64,000 bases of DNA from positions 77,879,001 through 77,943,000 of the forward strand of contig CM042018.1 in the NCBI GenBank assembly GCA_023525975.1, written 5' to 3'. Below, piece after piece: positions 10,106 to 21,270 of this stretch (its first letter is position 1; each line of letters opens with the position of its first letter). The notes below the pieces were generated by a model. It saw only the letters and a program-made list of their open reading frames with translations. It had not been told where the DNA came from and made no database searches. Origin of the DNA: Smallanthus sonchifolius (lineage: Eukaryota; Streptophyta; Magnoliopsida; Asterales; Asteraceae). The translations under genes were made by a program, and so were the position numbers.

Positions 10106-11438
10106 TATGTTGATTAATCAGTTCTTTTTTCGTTCCCTAAAACTGAAACTGAATCGAAAAATCATGTTTTTTTTATGAAAAATCGTCTTTATATATGTTT
10201 TCGGATCCGTATTAAACTTCTCAGATTTGACTCACGTTATCTCATTAAGATTAGCAGTTTTAATTCCATTAAAGTTCTTGAATCCTAATAAACTGTTTTG
10301 ATGAAAACGATAACTGTTCTTGATATTCATCCTAATTATTCATGATGTTTATCAAATTTTTTAAAAATATCCCCTTATTTTGGGATAGATTATGATTTAA
10401 TTATGTTTCCTAAATTTGTGTTGATTTATCCCCAAGTTTCGTATTAAAATATTATTTTATTGATAAACCAACTAATATACTTGGAGATAAACTAAAACAC
10501 ATAAAAGATTTCGAAATCAGAATAAAATCCCTTATTTTTCTCATAAATCCTTATCTGGAAATTAAACGCTTTCGGTAAAATAAGTTCTCGGATTATTTTT
10601 CCCGAGAACCTTATTTTTTTCCCGTGAAAATTATTTTTTCGAGAACTTAACCTAAAACCCGAGAACTTACTATCCGAGATTTTTTTCCGGGAACTTGATT
10701 GTACCAAGTTCTCGGCTCATCCATAAGTTCTTGGCTCAATGAATGTTCTCGGCTCACCCAAGTTCTCGGCTAATTACAAAGTTCTCGGCTCATCTCTCAA
10801 GTACTCGACTCCTTAAGTTTTCGAGTCCTTAAAAGTACTCGGGTCCATAAGTTCGATCCGCGCTAACATGGGGTTTTGCTATTAAGTAATGCTTTTATAT
10901 TTTTGTGAAACCTTAAATCTAAATGTTATACAAACCTTAAATTTACTTGAATAACACCTAATAGTTTCACTTCTGCCTAAAGGTGATGTGATACATGTGT
11001 AAATTTATTCAAGTCTAATTAAAGCATTGCCACTTAGTGTATATCCTTAAACTATTAGATATTCACATGACACCCGCCTTAAATGCATAAATGTTTCATT
11101 TCTGTCCAAAGATGATGTGATACATTTGTGTCCTGCAAACTTAATATGTGGAAATTAAATGTCTCACTTCTGTCAAATGTGATGACATTTAACTTGCATG
11201 CCTTATTTATTCCTAATGCTTAAATAATTAGTCATAGCCAAAGCGAAAGCTAATTGTTTAAGTAGAACCTTAATTAGTTTATTATTTTGGTGTTATAATA
11301 GACTTTATCACAACTTAATTAGTATAATGGTCCTTACTTTTCACCTGCCTTAGTCTAGTACCCCATAGTTCACTCTAAGTTCTTCTATTTAGTTATGTAT
11401 CTTATTCCTCTCATCTAAAATTCACTTCAACTCCCAAT
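10106..11438 (+). other. copia-3 leader (no gene)
   Basis: A 1.3-kb untranslated stretch between PBS and gag. From 10560 to 10870 it holds many copies of CGAGAACTT and its complement AAGTTCTCG, with forward copies first and inverted ones later, so the transcript could fold on itself. From 10960 to 11190 a phrase like TTTCACTTCTGYCNAAGGTGATGTGATACAT recurs three times in degrading form. No coding frame is credible. Confidence 0.75.
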
Positions 11439-11790
11439 ATGGGAATTAAAACTCTTACCGGTTTTAACTTTCATTCTTGGAAAGATTCTCTCATGCTGAG
11501 TCTCACAATGCTGGATTTTTATTATGCACTGAGAGGCTGCACCACCTGCTCTCACTGATAAGAGTGCTGCTGATGACAAGATACTCTATAAGATGTGGAA
11601 CAGGTGCAACCGAATGTATCTTATGCTCACAAAGCAATCCATCAGGGGAGCAATTCCAGATTCAACTGATGCTAAACCTTATCTGGCTTTTATGGAGGAA
11701 CAATTCAAAGGAACTTCTAAGGCGTATGCTAGCACTCTCATTCTGAAGATGGTGACTACTAAGTATGACGGGATCAACGGTATTCGTGAG
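11439..11790 (+). pseudogene. copia-3 gag, N-terminal part
   Basis: The frame starts MGIKTLTGFNFHSWKDSLML, a copia gag opening with the usual W-K/D core. A frameshift near 11535 breaks it; the shifted frame continues ADDKILYKMWNRCNRMYLML, then KPYLAFMEEQFKGTS and YDGINGIREH. Solo LTR E1 is inserted at the next codon. Gag would assemble the particle; this copy cannot. Confidence 0.82.
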
Positions 11791-13048
11791 CACATTGTGA
11801 CAATCCGGACTTTCTAGTTAACTCCGTTAACAAAATCCAGTTAAAGTTAACCTAATTAACCTCATCACAAACTCCAGGGATTATTTCTGTCATTTTTCAA
11901 ACTCTAATTACAAGGACTACTTGTGTAATTAGCCTAAACTCAACTCCATTTGACTTTGTAAAGTCAAAATCAAAAGATCTAAGTCCTATTGACTTTTGAT
12001 AGTCAGACTAACCATATAGTTAACTAAATTCTGTTAAATCCTAACATATCTCAAACCTCAGGGACTATTGCTGCCATTCTCAAACCCTAATTCACTTAAA
12101 ACTACAAGGACTAGTTGTGGAATTAGCCAAAACCCATATGTTGACTTTACGAAGTCAAAATCATGTGTTTATTGTCCGTTGACTTTTAAAAGTTAAACAA
12201 CCCTTGCTATTGATCTAAATCCGTAACCCATAACTAAAAATTGATCGAATTCGAAGTTGTAACGTATGGCATTGATAATTTCGAACGTTTTTGAGCCGTT
12301 TCTAACTGTTTATCATTGTTCATCATTGCGAATTACAACCCCAAACTCGAAACCGTCGACCTTTATAACTAAACCATCAAATCCGATCATTCGGTTTGTT
12401 ATTCTCGGAATCAAACTCCCTAAACATCTTATTCGCATACCCCAGATACTCTTTCTCATGTCAATTCGATCAACAATGAAGCCGGAGTCGCTGGGACTAA
12501 ACCACTCGAAGTCGGAAACCCAATTGGCCGAACACTATCAATTTGATATCGATTGAGGTAATTAATCACATCCTCAGACTCGTTTCAATGTCTAGACTGA
12601 AAGCCATATCAAATCAAGAGCTGTTAACATCGAATTGATGATGAACCAATTCTAGGGTTCATCATATTTTGGGTTTAATCGAACTCTCATCTAGATTTAA
12701 CCACGATCAAATTAAATTGGATGATTAGATTCGCAATTCAGTTTTTCTCAAAAGCCCCATGAATTCAACTGTTGATCTTACAAAATTTTGTCAATTCAAT
12801 TCGAAACTTCAATCCTAGGGCTCGGTTATTTGAGCAGGCGATTAACTAGTCTAAACCTAACGTTTTTACAATTAAACGACACCCATAGATTCGCAACTCA
12901 TTGATTAACAAAGCCCCTATACATTTATGATCGATCGTAGTCGAAATCAGAAGAAATTGGAGTAGGATTCAAAAGGAATCGCGATGGGGGGAGAATGTAA
13001 TGTCGGAATGATTAAAACCATTTCGGTCTGGGTTTAGTTGCGAAGCGC

Positions 13049-13120
13049 TAGCGGGTGGGACTGGTTAAGGTGTTGGTGCTTGGGGGAGGAGACCCGGGTT
13101 CGAGTCCTCCAACCCCCATT
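13049..13120 (+). other. tRNA-like segment inside LTR E1
   Basis: The text GACTGGTTAAGG at 13059-13070 resembles a tRNA D-arm or A box, and GGTTCGAGTCC at 13097-13107 matches the pol III B box. A GGGGG/CCCCC stem encloses the B box and TTTTG follows. E2 keeps both boxes at 60560-60622 although flanking bases differ. It lacks a full cloverleaf, so it is not called a tRNA gene. Confidence 0.45.
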
Positions 13121-13881
13121 TTGTTTTAAATCAATTTTTTAAGCATTATTTTATTATAAAAACTAACCCACCATTATTATATTAATATAATAAAATGTTT
13201 TGAGCTCGAAAATCGCCCGTAGGCTCGGGTTGGCTTTATAAATTGTAATCGTTATTATTTCCACTTTTAAAATAATATAATTATATATTATTTTCAAGAC
13301 ACGACTCCGTATAAAATATTATATTTATATTATTTTCAACCCGTGACCCCAACTAAAAATAATATACTTAAATATTATTTCACCTAGTTTATTGATCTCG
13401 TGTAAACGTTCCAAACTAAATAATAACATAATTGTTTATATTATTTACACACATTATTATCCTCGAATAATAATAATATATTTATTATTTTTGCCACGTA
13501 ATTGATTATTGTACTTTTTCTCCGAACTTAAAATAATACAATAAAGTATATTATTTTCTTAGGCCGCTATTGAATGGCACAAACGCGCGAATATATTTTA
13601 TTAAATATTGTTATTTGTAATTAGAAACGTTCGACACGAAACGCGTATATTTTTATTTTTATATTAAGAAATCCTTATTCCCGTAGACAAGTTCGTCTAA
13701 CCATTGATCCTAAGTATATTTTAGGACGTTCGATCTTTCCGTGTCGTTGTCACAAACTCTTACGTGTTCCTAACTGTCACATCTTATTCTAGGGCATTCA
13801 TAGATTGTCCGCGTGCAATCCATTTGTGGTTAGTGTTGCATCCTTGTGTGGTGCTAATTACTACGCTCTACTCAGGTGACT

Positions 13882-14075
13882 TTCACGGCCCCTTTTTACC
13901 TGTTTTACTATTGGGGGAGAAACATGCTTACACATAAACGTATTTTACTTGTTTTCCTGTTGAGGAATAAACAAACATGAAACACCAACTATCATACTTT
14001 TATAGTTTTCCCCGTGGGGGAGAAACAGGTACGCAAGCAAATATTGTTTTTCCCGCCAGGAGAGAAAACATGACG
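13882..14075 (+). repeat. Minisatellite in LTR E1, about 3 units
   Basis: Units of about 60 bp contain TTTTCCCGTNGGGGAGAAAC followed by an ACA-rich spacer. Units differ by small indels. The matching array in E2 (61361-61690) has about six units. Each unit can form a short TTTCCC/GGGAGAAA hairpin. Confidence 0.8.
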
Positions 14076-14778
14076 CAACTATTTGATTATGGTACTTTAT
14101 ATGATATCACTGTTGAGACTAAGCGTAACACACTATCACAGAAAGTCCTCATCTTATATCGGACCGTTAATATGGATCTTAGCGAGGTAATGTTTAGTAG
14201 TACTACTGGGTTTGACAAATCCCATCCGCGTTAGTCGCGCTAACTTGATTGGATATCGAACGGGTGAAATGTTAGCCTACTCACATGTGCCAGAGTTGAT
14301 AGACCTGGCAGGAGGCATATAAACACAGTCAGCTTCGGTTGCGAGCGCTTTAGTAAGACATGAACATAGGTTAGCTACCTAAAGATATGCATATTAAATG
14401 TACATAATCTGACAAACACTCTATTATTGCAAACTTGAAACCTGTGAACTCACCAACCTCGTGTTGACACTTTACATGTTTCTCAGGTCGCTAAGGCACA
14501 GGTTGTACATCTAGGGCATGCATGGAGTCCTACTGTCATTTCATTCATATGCAAACATTTGAGACAATTCACTTGTTTTTATTGAATTAAATTTGAGCGT
14601 ATTTGTTTTGTACAGTATCTATTTTGTTTAAACGCTTCCGCATTAACTCTGATCTTTTATGTTATGACATTTCAAGTCCCATATAGTGTCGTTTGATGTA
14701 ACTAATGACTGAGATCCTGATGTGTCACCTTCCAAACGGTAAAACTCCGTTAGTTGAAATTGGGGGTGTGACACACAT

Positions 14779-15194
14779 CCTGATGATGAACAACATGGCC
14801 CATAAGCTTAAGGGACTTGAAATGGAGATCAGTGATGGTTTCCTCATGCACTTCATTATGACCACTCTACATGCGTCTTTTGAAGCATTCAAGATTAACT
14901 ACAACACTCAGAAGAGAAATGGAAGATGGATGAGTTGATTGCTATGTGTGTGTAAGAGGAAGAGCGCCTAAAGCTAGAGAAACCTGATGTGGCTTAGCTC
15001 ATGACCAGTGATTCTAAGAAGAGGAAGGGAAATTTCCATAAAAAGGAATTTCCAAAGGTCCAAAAGCAAAATTCAAGTGATGCTTCCGGCTCTAAGAACT
15101 CCAAAGGGAAGTTTCACTGCAGGTTCTGCCGCAAGGCCAGACATAAGTAGAAAGACTGCCCAGACTTTAAGGAGTGGCTGACTAAGAGAGGTAA
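14779..15194 (+). pseudogene. copia-3 gag, C-terminal part with broken zinc knuckle
   Basis: After E1 the frame resumes ILMMNNMAHKLKGLEM and runs through a frameshift near 14915 to a Lys/Ser-rich tail. The knuckle CRFCRKARHK..KDCP at about 15118-15160 has a TAG inside it. The spacing C-x2-C-x4-H-x4-C is otherwise normal. Confidence 0.82.
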
Positions 15195-15195
15195 T

Positions 15196-15525
15196 CATCT
15201 TAATATGATACTTGAGTCCTTTAACTTAAATGTTCCAACGAACACATGGTGGTTTGTCTCTTGTTCTATGGTTCATGTAACCAACTCTACTAAGGGACTC
15301 CTTACAATACAGAAGATGGAAAGAAACCAAAGAACACTTAAACTAGGGAATGGAAAGGAGCTAGTTGTGGAAGACATGGGAACCTTAGAATTAATAATGA
15401 AAACTGGTTTATATATTAAACTTTATGATACCTTATATATTCCTGAGATTACTCGGAATCTTGTATCAGGACCAAAGTTAGACTTAGACTATTTTGATGT
15501 TTCTCATGGTCATGGCAAACTTAAT
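15196..15525 (+). pseudogene. copia-3 protease, active site lost
   Basis: The frame gives WWFVSCSMVHVTNS where a copia protease has W.VDSGAT.H: the catalytic Asp-Ser-Gly is replaced. Downstream LKLGNGKELVVEDMG, LYDTLYIPEITRNLVSG and HGKLNIS follow the family pattern. Gypsy-A is inserted right after LNIS; the frame continues at 49342 as LNSQVFGRGF. Confidence 0.82.
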
Positions 15526-15530
15526 ATTAG

Positions 15531-17237
15531 TGAAACATCCTACTTCTTTCTTTATTTTATCAGAGTTTTATAATGTGGAAAATGGTCCCAGTTTATCAAA
15601 ACCTTGCCATTAATGACCAAGGTGTATTTTATTTATAAATATTATTTTACATGTACAATATTCTCTTACATCAAAGTCTAGGGATTCTTCGCTACGTCTG
15701 GCCTGATCCACAGGAAGCTCTATTCCATATGCTTCTTTCATGCAGTGTTTAGAAAACGTTTTTGAATTAGCTTTCGCTAAGCAAGTACACTACATCGTTC
15801 AATTTTTTATGAACCCTTTAGGTTCTTGTTATTGTTCAAGATTCATTGGCTCTCGGTGCCCCCATGACCCTCTCCGGACGTACCTCCAGTTACGTCATTC
15901 GTATATTTTATGGGTGTGCTAACCCCCTCTTGACCATCTTCGGACGTACCTCCGGTTAAAGTATTCATTTCATTCATGGGTATGCAAACCCCCTCCTGAC
16001 CATCTTCGTCCGTACCTCCGGTCAGAGTATTGGTAGGTCCTTATACTGGTCAGTATAGACCCCTTGTATTTGTCACGAAGACCCATTTGCCATGACGGCT
16101 CATTCATTTCTTAGCCCCGTAGGCTTTAATCCTTAGTTTTCTTCTTCTTTATTTTATTGAGATCCACCTTACAGATCGGGTATCTCTTTCCGTTTGGAAC
16201 CTTGAGTATCATAGGCTCACAGCCTCCCAAATGTATCAGCATTTGTGTTTCATTTCACATATATGCTTGATTTATTCTCAACCAGTCCTCACCTTAAAAC
16301 TTCATAACGGTTTCTCCAAGAGGCATTTAAAAGGGTTTATATATAGGAAGTACCAGCGGCGTATCCACCACCCTTTTAACACTTCGTGAGTATTCCGTTA
16401 TTCCATTTTAGGGTTTAGACTCATTCCATCATACTCATTCATACTTGCACGTATCATCATGCATTCATGTATTCATATTCATCATGCATCACATATTCAT
16501 GTATTCAACTTTTATTACATATTCATACTTATCATATATTGTAAACTAGGGTGATTATCCTTCCAGAGCAGTACCTCCAACAGAGATGTTCACAGGAAAG
16601 AGTGACGGGTCCTGGAGGGATTTATACACCACTCTTTCCTTAGATAGAAAATTCCGTTTGTCAGATAACTACATACCGGTCGAAAGTTCTCCCGTTCGTT
16701 TACTATATTTTTATTATTATCTTTTAGTCTATACCCCTAAACTTTCATAATGGTTTCACCATGAAGCATTAAAGAGATTTATATATAGGAAGTACCAGCA
16801 GCGTATCCACCACCCCTTGGATACATAGTGGCTACTCCATGATTCCCGTTTAGTGTTTAAACTAACCCTTCATTTCCTTTATTTCCCCATATCTTAGTTC
16901 CACACAAATAGCACGTAGCACATAATTACTTAATCATTATCTAGGGTACGGGTCCAGTGTAATTACATTATCCCCGGGTAGTTTCCAAAGTTCGTTCCTC
17001 ACTTAAAACGTCTCTCCGTTCCTCGCTCGTAACTTTAACTCTCCATTCACGTAACCTTCGCGCTCGTAACCGTCGTTTCGGCCTCCTCGGTTTGTATGTC
17101 AATGTATGTGTGTGTTGATGTTCCAAAGTGAACGGCCAAGGCCATCTATTTATAGGCTGAGATGAGACCCATAGCGGACCGTTATGCTGGGAGATAGCGG
17201 TCCGCTATCGCACACTAGCCAGCTGTCTGGCGTACGC
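15531..17237 (-). repeat. gypsy-A 3' LTR, outer part
   Basis: The segment contains, on the plus strand, three tandem units of about 70 bp with GACCATCTTCGGACGTACC (15850-16030), two copies of the TATATATAGGAAGTACCAGC hairpin module (16327-16379 and about 16765-16825), a GGAAAGAGTG/CACTCTTTCC hairpin (16594-16640) and a minus-strand TATA box at 17145-17154. Upstream of the TATA box, 17166-17225 holds CGGWCCG palindromes, one perfect at 17193-17209. Gypsy-B interrupts it at 17237. No gene. Confidence 0.88.
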
Positions 17238-17692
17238 TGTGACACCTCCTCCCAGGCACCCCCTGGACGTGTGCGAGCCTGATTGGTATCATATTTTAAC
17301 TTTGATTTCAGAGTTTTTATAAATGCAGTGGAAGGATTTTTCAAAAGGATCATTTCAACACTCTTTCAACCTCAAGGGCTGTATTTGTAAATATCAAAAC
17401 TCAGTTGAAAAACAAAAGTTTTATATTTACTTTATAAACATAGGGATATAAATAATCATTTCATTTTGATTACAAAACAGTGTTTGAAATCAAATATATT
17501 TACAGCCACCAAAAATAGTACTACCCAGGGTTGATCAATCCCCTTGTCCTATCTCCCTTTTCTTTTCTTTAGGATTTTCTACACACGAGGCCTGAGAATC
17601 CAACGTGTAAGTCTATCCTTTTCATAGGTCAGATCTGATGTATGCCTCTCACATTTTCTTTTCTTGGGTCAGATCTGATGTCTGTCCATACC
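17238..17692 (-). repeat. gypsy-B 3' LTR, outer 455 bp
   Basis: This piece matches 38169-38620 of the other LTR, including CCTGGACGTG.GCGAGCCTGATTGG and GAGGCCTGAGAATCCAACG. Copia-2 begins after ATACC at 17688-17692. The LTR resumes at 30719. Confidence 0.9.
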
Positions 17693-18170
17693 TGTAGGTC
17701 CTCATGGCACTTCTACGAATCGTTCTCGTGATAAGACATGTCGTTAACTCGGAGTGCGGAATCCAACGAATCAATGATTGCATACACAAAAGACAATAGA
17801 GACAATCAAGTAAATAACATTCATGCTTGTATTCCAATTCTCAATAGAATTTACAGACTCAATCAGACCAAATCGTACAACTCTGTTCTCTTTTTTCAGC
17901 TGACTCTGTAAACCCTATTTATAGACATCTGACCTGCATTAGGCTAACTTAACAAGTTCGCCTCTAACAGACTAAGCGAACTTAACAAGTTCGCCTCAGA
18001 TAGACTTAAGCGAACATAACAAGTTCGCCTCTGTTAGACTAGGCGAACTTAACAAGTTCGCCTCTAGCATAACTTGCATAAACACTTAGAACATTTTACA
18101 TTACAAAAACATAAAGACATTAGATCTAAACTATTACAAAGCTTTTGTCATTACAAACTATGTCCTAACA
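17693..18170 (-). repeat. copia-2 3' LTR
   Basis: It reads TGTAGGTCCTC to TGTCCTAACA on the plus strand. A minus-strand TATA box (CTATAAATAG) lies at 17915-17924. Four palindromes of AGGCGAACTT/AAGTTCGCCT type lie at 17941-18063, upstream of the TATA box; the first is damaged by G to T. Purine-rich AAGGGTGAG (minus strand) near 18172-18182 is the likely polypurine tract. Confidence 0.93.
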
Positions 18171-18355
18171 GACTCACCCTTGACAATAGCTTGATCTTCA
18201 GTCTTCTGTCTTTATGATGAGCTCTTCCAGTTATCCGATAATCTGCTTCCTGCATGCACTCCATATCTTCTACATATCTCCAACACTCTCTTGTACTGCA
18301 ATCCTTGTTCTTTCCATTCATCAATGTACATGATCTCATTCTTTCTCAACGTCCT

Positions 18356-18768
18356 CTAATCTTTCTCTGAAAAGTTAATAAGATTCATTGCGTCAAAGAA
18401 ACACACAATGACCTTATTGTCTTTATCTTCAATCCTTGCTTCACCAATATTAACATCGACATACCCCCATTTCATATTCCCAAGGAAATCTTGAGGAATC
18501 TTCTTCAATGGTATTTTGTGTACAACACGTACTGGTTTGAATTTGTACTTCCAGGTCACTTTCCCAGTCCTTTGATCTATGTTCTTCACTCTCTTTCCTT
18601 TTGAGGCTTTAGCCTTTCAAACTTCCCCGAACCACCTTCTCTTTAGATCATATTTGCAATCACATCAGCTAAACCAAAATTGGATCTATTAATAAGTGGC
18701 TTTAAAGCTAGACCATTCATTTCACACCTTGGCAAGGTATTGAAATACTTGATCCTCGGCTTTAAGTA
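18356..18768 (-). pseudogene. copia-2 ORF3, C-terminal remnant
   Basis: Directly after the TAG that closes the long ORF3 at 18766-18768, the same frame continues YLKPRIKYFNTLPRCEMNGL and NRSNFGLADVIANMI to a TAA. A frameshift then leads to DQRTGKVTWKYKFKPVRVVH and finally FFDAMNLINFSEKD and a stop at 18356. So the original protein was about 130-140 residues longer. 18171-18355 holds only a short Cys-containing frame I do not support. Confidence 0.7.
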
Positions 18769-21270
18769 CTAAACACCATCAGATCTTTTAATAGCAAATA
18801 ATTTTGTGTCATTGTCATAAAACCAACTTATGATTCTTCCTACACACCTCTCTTTATTCACATATTTTTCTTTCTGAGCAGGTTGTGCTTGAGACTTGGG
18901 TAGCACCTTCATCCAGCTATTCACAACTTCTCTCCACTGTTCTCTAGTCATACATGTACTTCTGTACATCACAGGTTCTTTATTCACCTTTGGAGACTCA
19001 GTGTGAGTAGTATCAGCTTCAGTATCTTTATTGGATTGAATGTTTTCATCATCAGTATCAATCTTAGAATCAGCAGTATCTTCAGGCAGTATGATGTCTT
19101 CAAAAGAGTCCATAGAATCTGTTACTCCTTCATAAGTGAACTCAAGAATAACATCATCTTGGAAGAAGTTATAAGGGACATTAAGACCATCACAGCCTTC
19201 ATAAGTCACTTTATCTTGACCATTCTCTATCTCTATCTCCACTATCTCTCCTTCTTCTATTTCATTATCCGACACATCATCTTCTATGTCATTGAATAAT
19301 TCATCAATGTCATCAAGACATGCTATCTTTTCAGCTTCTTCCTCTTCAGAATCTGCAAAGAACTCCAATAATAAAATTTCTTCTTCATTAACTCCAAAAG
19401 TATCTTTGTTTCCTTCAATGGATTGTGATGTCGACTCCCCCTGAACTTTAGATATAGGATTAACGTCAGCGTATTGATGATTACCGTCAATATTACCATA
19501 AGGATCATTGTCTTCATCATCATGTCTTTGAATAGACTCGGTGTAACATGTATCACGTATCCTTAACTCCCCCTGAGCGTCAAGACGCTCAACAAGTTTG
19601 GACACTAATGCCAGCATGGCAGCAATCTGCATAGCTTGAGTCTGAATCATCAGCTGTCTTTGTGTATCAGTAGATACAAGAGTATCCACCTGAGTTTCTA
19701 AAGCAAGCCCTTGAGATTCAAGGAAAGTAATCCTATCAGAATCAAGAGGCTTGGAAGGACCAGCCGAAGATTGTGGAATTGAAGGACTAGGAGTAGGAAT
19801 AATCACAGGAGGAACATGAGTTAGAACAGGAGATGGATCTTTAGAACTTAGAGGTTTAACTAGTAAGGAAGCAACAAAAGTAGCATCCTCTACATGTTGT
19901 GAAGATTGAGCAACAACAATTGAAGCAGACATAAGCTTTTGAGTTTTAGGATCCGGATTGAAATCACTATCAGAACTCTCATCCACCAATGTTCTTTTTC
20001 CAAGTACTGATCCGGAAGGAGGATCCCGAACAGACTTACGTCTTTGTCTTCTGGCTGTAGATTTAATACGTTTACCAGCATTAGCCAATGGTATACTAGC
20101 CAACCTTTCATAATGATCTAAGGAAAAATCTCTAGATTCATCAGATTCGGTTTCTTCAGAAATAGGTAAAATCGTATCACTTGAGCTAGAACTTGATTCA
20201 TTATCTATCACTACATTCCCTTCAGCTTCATGAATGGGTGAGTTCACAGCGTCATCAACAAAATCATCCATATTCATCCCTAGATCTTGTTCATGTTCAT
20301 GAACGACCTCTTCTGGAACAGGTTCATTAACAAGTATATCAACCTGAGCTTGTTGAATTGGAACTTGTTCTTGAATAGGAATTTGTTGTTGTACGGGAAC
20401 TTGTTGTTGTTGAACTAGTACTGGTTGTTGAATAGGTTGTTGTGGTTGTTGTTGTTGTTGTTGAACATTCGGACCTTGCACTTGAGCTATCTCATCAGGA
20501 TGAAACCAGTTGTCATTCGGTGGTTCAACATAATCATGATTGATTAAGTAACCAAACAATGGAGTATTAACAGGAATCAACATTGCATTCTGCTGTTTCA
20601 CCATAGTGCAATCAGTAAAGTTATGCTTAGACATCGGAGTCAAAGTTAATCGAATTGGATGATGTGGGAGATCAGGAATAAGATGATTCAGAATCATCTG
20701 GATAAAATGAGGATACATCAAAAATCCTTGACCTTCAGCAGGTGTGATTTGCATAACCATCTCCCGATAAACATAAAGTGCAAAATTGAACCGCTTGTTC
20801 AAAGTCAAAGCTACCATAGTAGCTTGAAGAGCACTCTTTAACCCATCAGTACCAGCTTTTCTAGGAGATACACATTGGATAATCACGTGCATGAAATACC
20901 TCCATTCACCAACCAAACCACCCTTACGAGCTTGTGTATCATTAGGTCTTCCACGGTAACCCATCCTCTGAAAACATCCCATAATCAAAGTTCCAGGATA
21001 TGACATAGGATCATCAGCAGCACCACCTAGAGCAAGAGCAGCACGAATAATTTCTTCCGATATTGCAATCTCCGTATTGTTTACATTGGCACGAAGAACA
21101 TGAGGTTCTACGTCTGTATCTTGATGAACTGTGTCCCAAAATTGCTGAATATACACCAGACTAATGTATGGATCTGCAGATAATGCGACACGATGTCGTG
21201 AACGATTCAGAAATCCAATAATTCCTTGAAAGTTTACAGCCTCCGACATGTTAGGATCTAACAATGCCAC
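18769..21270 (-). CDS. copia-2 ORF3, 833 codons, function unknown
   Basis: This is the longest open frame in the window. It lies between pol and the 3' LTR, where SIRE-type elements carry an envelope-like ORF. Residues 1-230 form a conserved-looking domain: NFQGIIGFLNRSRHRVALSA, VYIQQFWDTV, EEIIRAALALGG, CFQRMGYRGR, MHVIIQCVSPRK and LMYPHFIQMI. A Gln/Pro/Val-rich stretch follows (about 275-310), then Ser/Glu-rich acidic parts, a basic RRQRRKSVRDP patch near 410, a heptad-like segment (about 505-570) and a very acidic C-terminus. I see no signal peptide or membrane helix. The first codon is GTG after an in-frame TAG; the first ATG is at 21249 (MSEAVNFQG). The N-terminal domain recalls Asteraceae proteins labelled longin-like, from memory. 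Confidence 0.75.
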   Translation of the reverse strand: MALLDPNMSEAVNFQGIIGFLNRSRHRVALSADPYISLVYIQQFWDTVHQDTDVEPHVLRANVNNTEIAISEEIIRAALALGGAADDPMSYPGTLIMGCFQRMGYRGRPNDTQARKGGLVGEWRYFMHVIIQCVSPRKAGTDGLKSALQATMVALTLNKRFNFALYVYREMVMQITPAEGQGFLMYPHFIQMILNHLIPDLPHHPIRLTLTPMSKHNFTDCTMVKQQNAMLIPVNTPLFGYLINHDYVEPPNDNWFHPDEIAQVQGPNVQQQQQQPQQPIQQPVLVQQQQVPVQQQIPIQEQVPIQQAQVDILVNEPVPEEVVHEHEQDLGMNMDDFVDDAVNSPIHEAEGNVVIDNESSSSSSDTILPISEETESDESRDFSLDHYERLASIPLANAGKRIKSTARRQRRKSVRDPPSGSVLGKRTLVDESSDSDFNPDPKTQKLMSASIVVAQSSQHVEDATFVASLLVKPLSSKDPSPVLTHVPPVIIPTPSPSIPQSSAGPSKPLDSDRITFLESQGLALETQVDTLVSTDTQRQLMIQTQAMQIAAMLALVSKLVERLDAQGELRIRDTCYTESIQRHDDEDNDPYGNIDGNHQYADVNPISKVQGESTSQSIEGNKDTFGVNEEEILLLEFFADSEEEEAEKIACLDDIDELFNDIEDDVSDNEIEEGEIVEIEIENGQDKVTYEGCDGLNVPYNFFQDDVILEFTYEGVTDSMDSFEDIILPEDTADSKIDTDDENIQSNKDTEADTTHTESPKVNKEPVMYRSTCMTREQWREVVNSWMKVLPKSQAQPAQKEKYVNKERCVGRIISWFYDNDTKLFAIKRSDGV

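Larger units (their letters stand above)
11796..14773 (+). mobile_element. E1: 3-kb solo LTR, probably gypsy
   Basis: The insertion begins TGTGACAATCC and ends GGGGGTGTGACA, with perfect 5-bp duplications CACAT (11791-11795 and 14774-14778). It has no pol genes and is alignable end to end with E2 (59228-62375), so both are solo LTRs of one family. Orientation is taken as plus from the TTCTCAGGT-type segment near 14485 and the GTGTGACA end; this is a family-based guess. It interrupts copia-3 gag between His and Ile codons. It contains a tRNA-like segment and a short minisatellite. Confidence 0.88.

Noticed and set aside
13059..13120. A functional tRNA gene
   Set aside because: Only A- and B-box-like text is present; no anticodon arm or acceptor stem of proper length can be drawn.
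19003..19299. 98-codon hydrophobic plus-strand frame opposite ORF3
   Set aside because: Its Phe/Ile/Tyr-rich look comes from reading the acidic GAA/GAT-rich ORF3 end in antisense.
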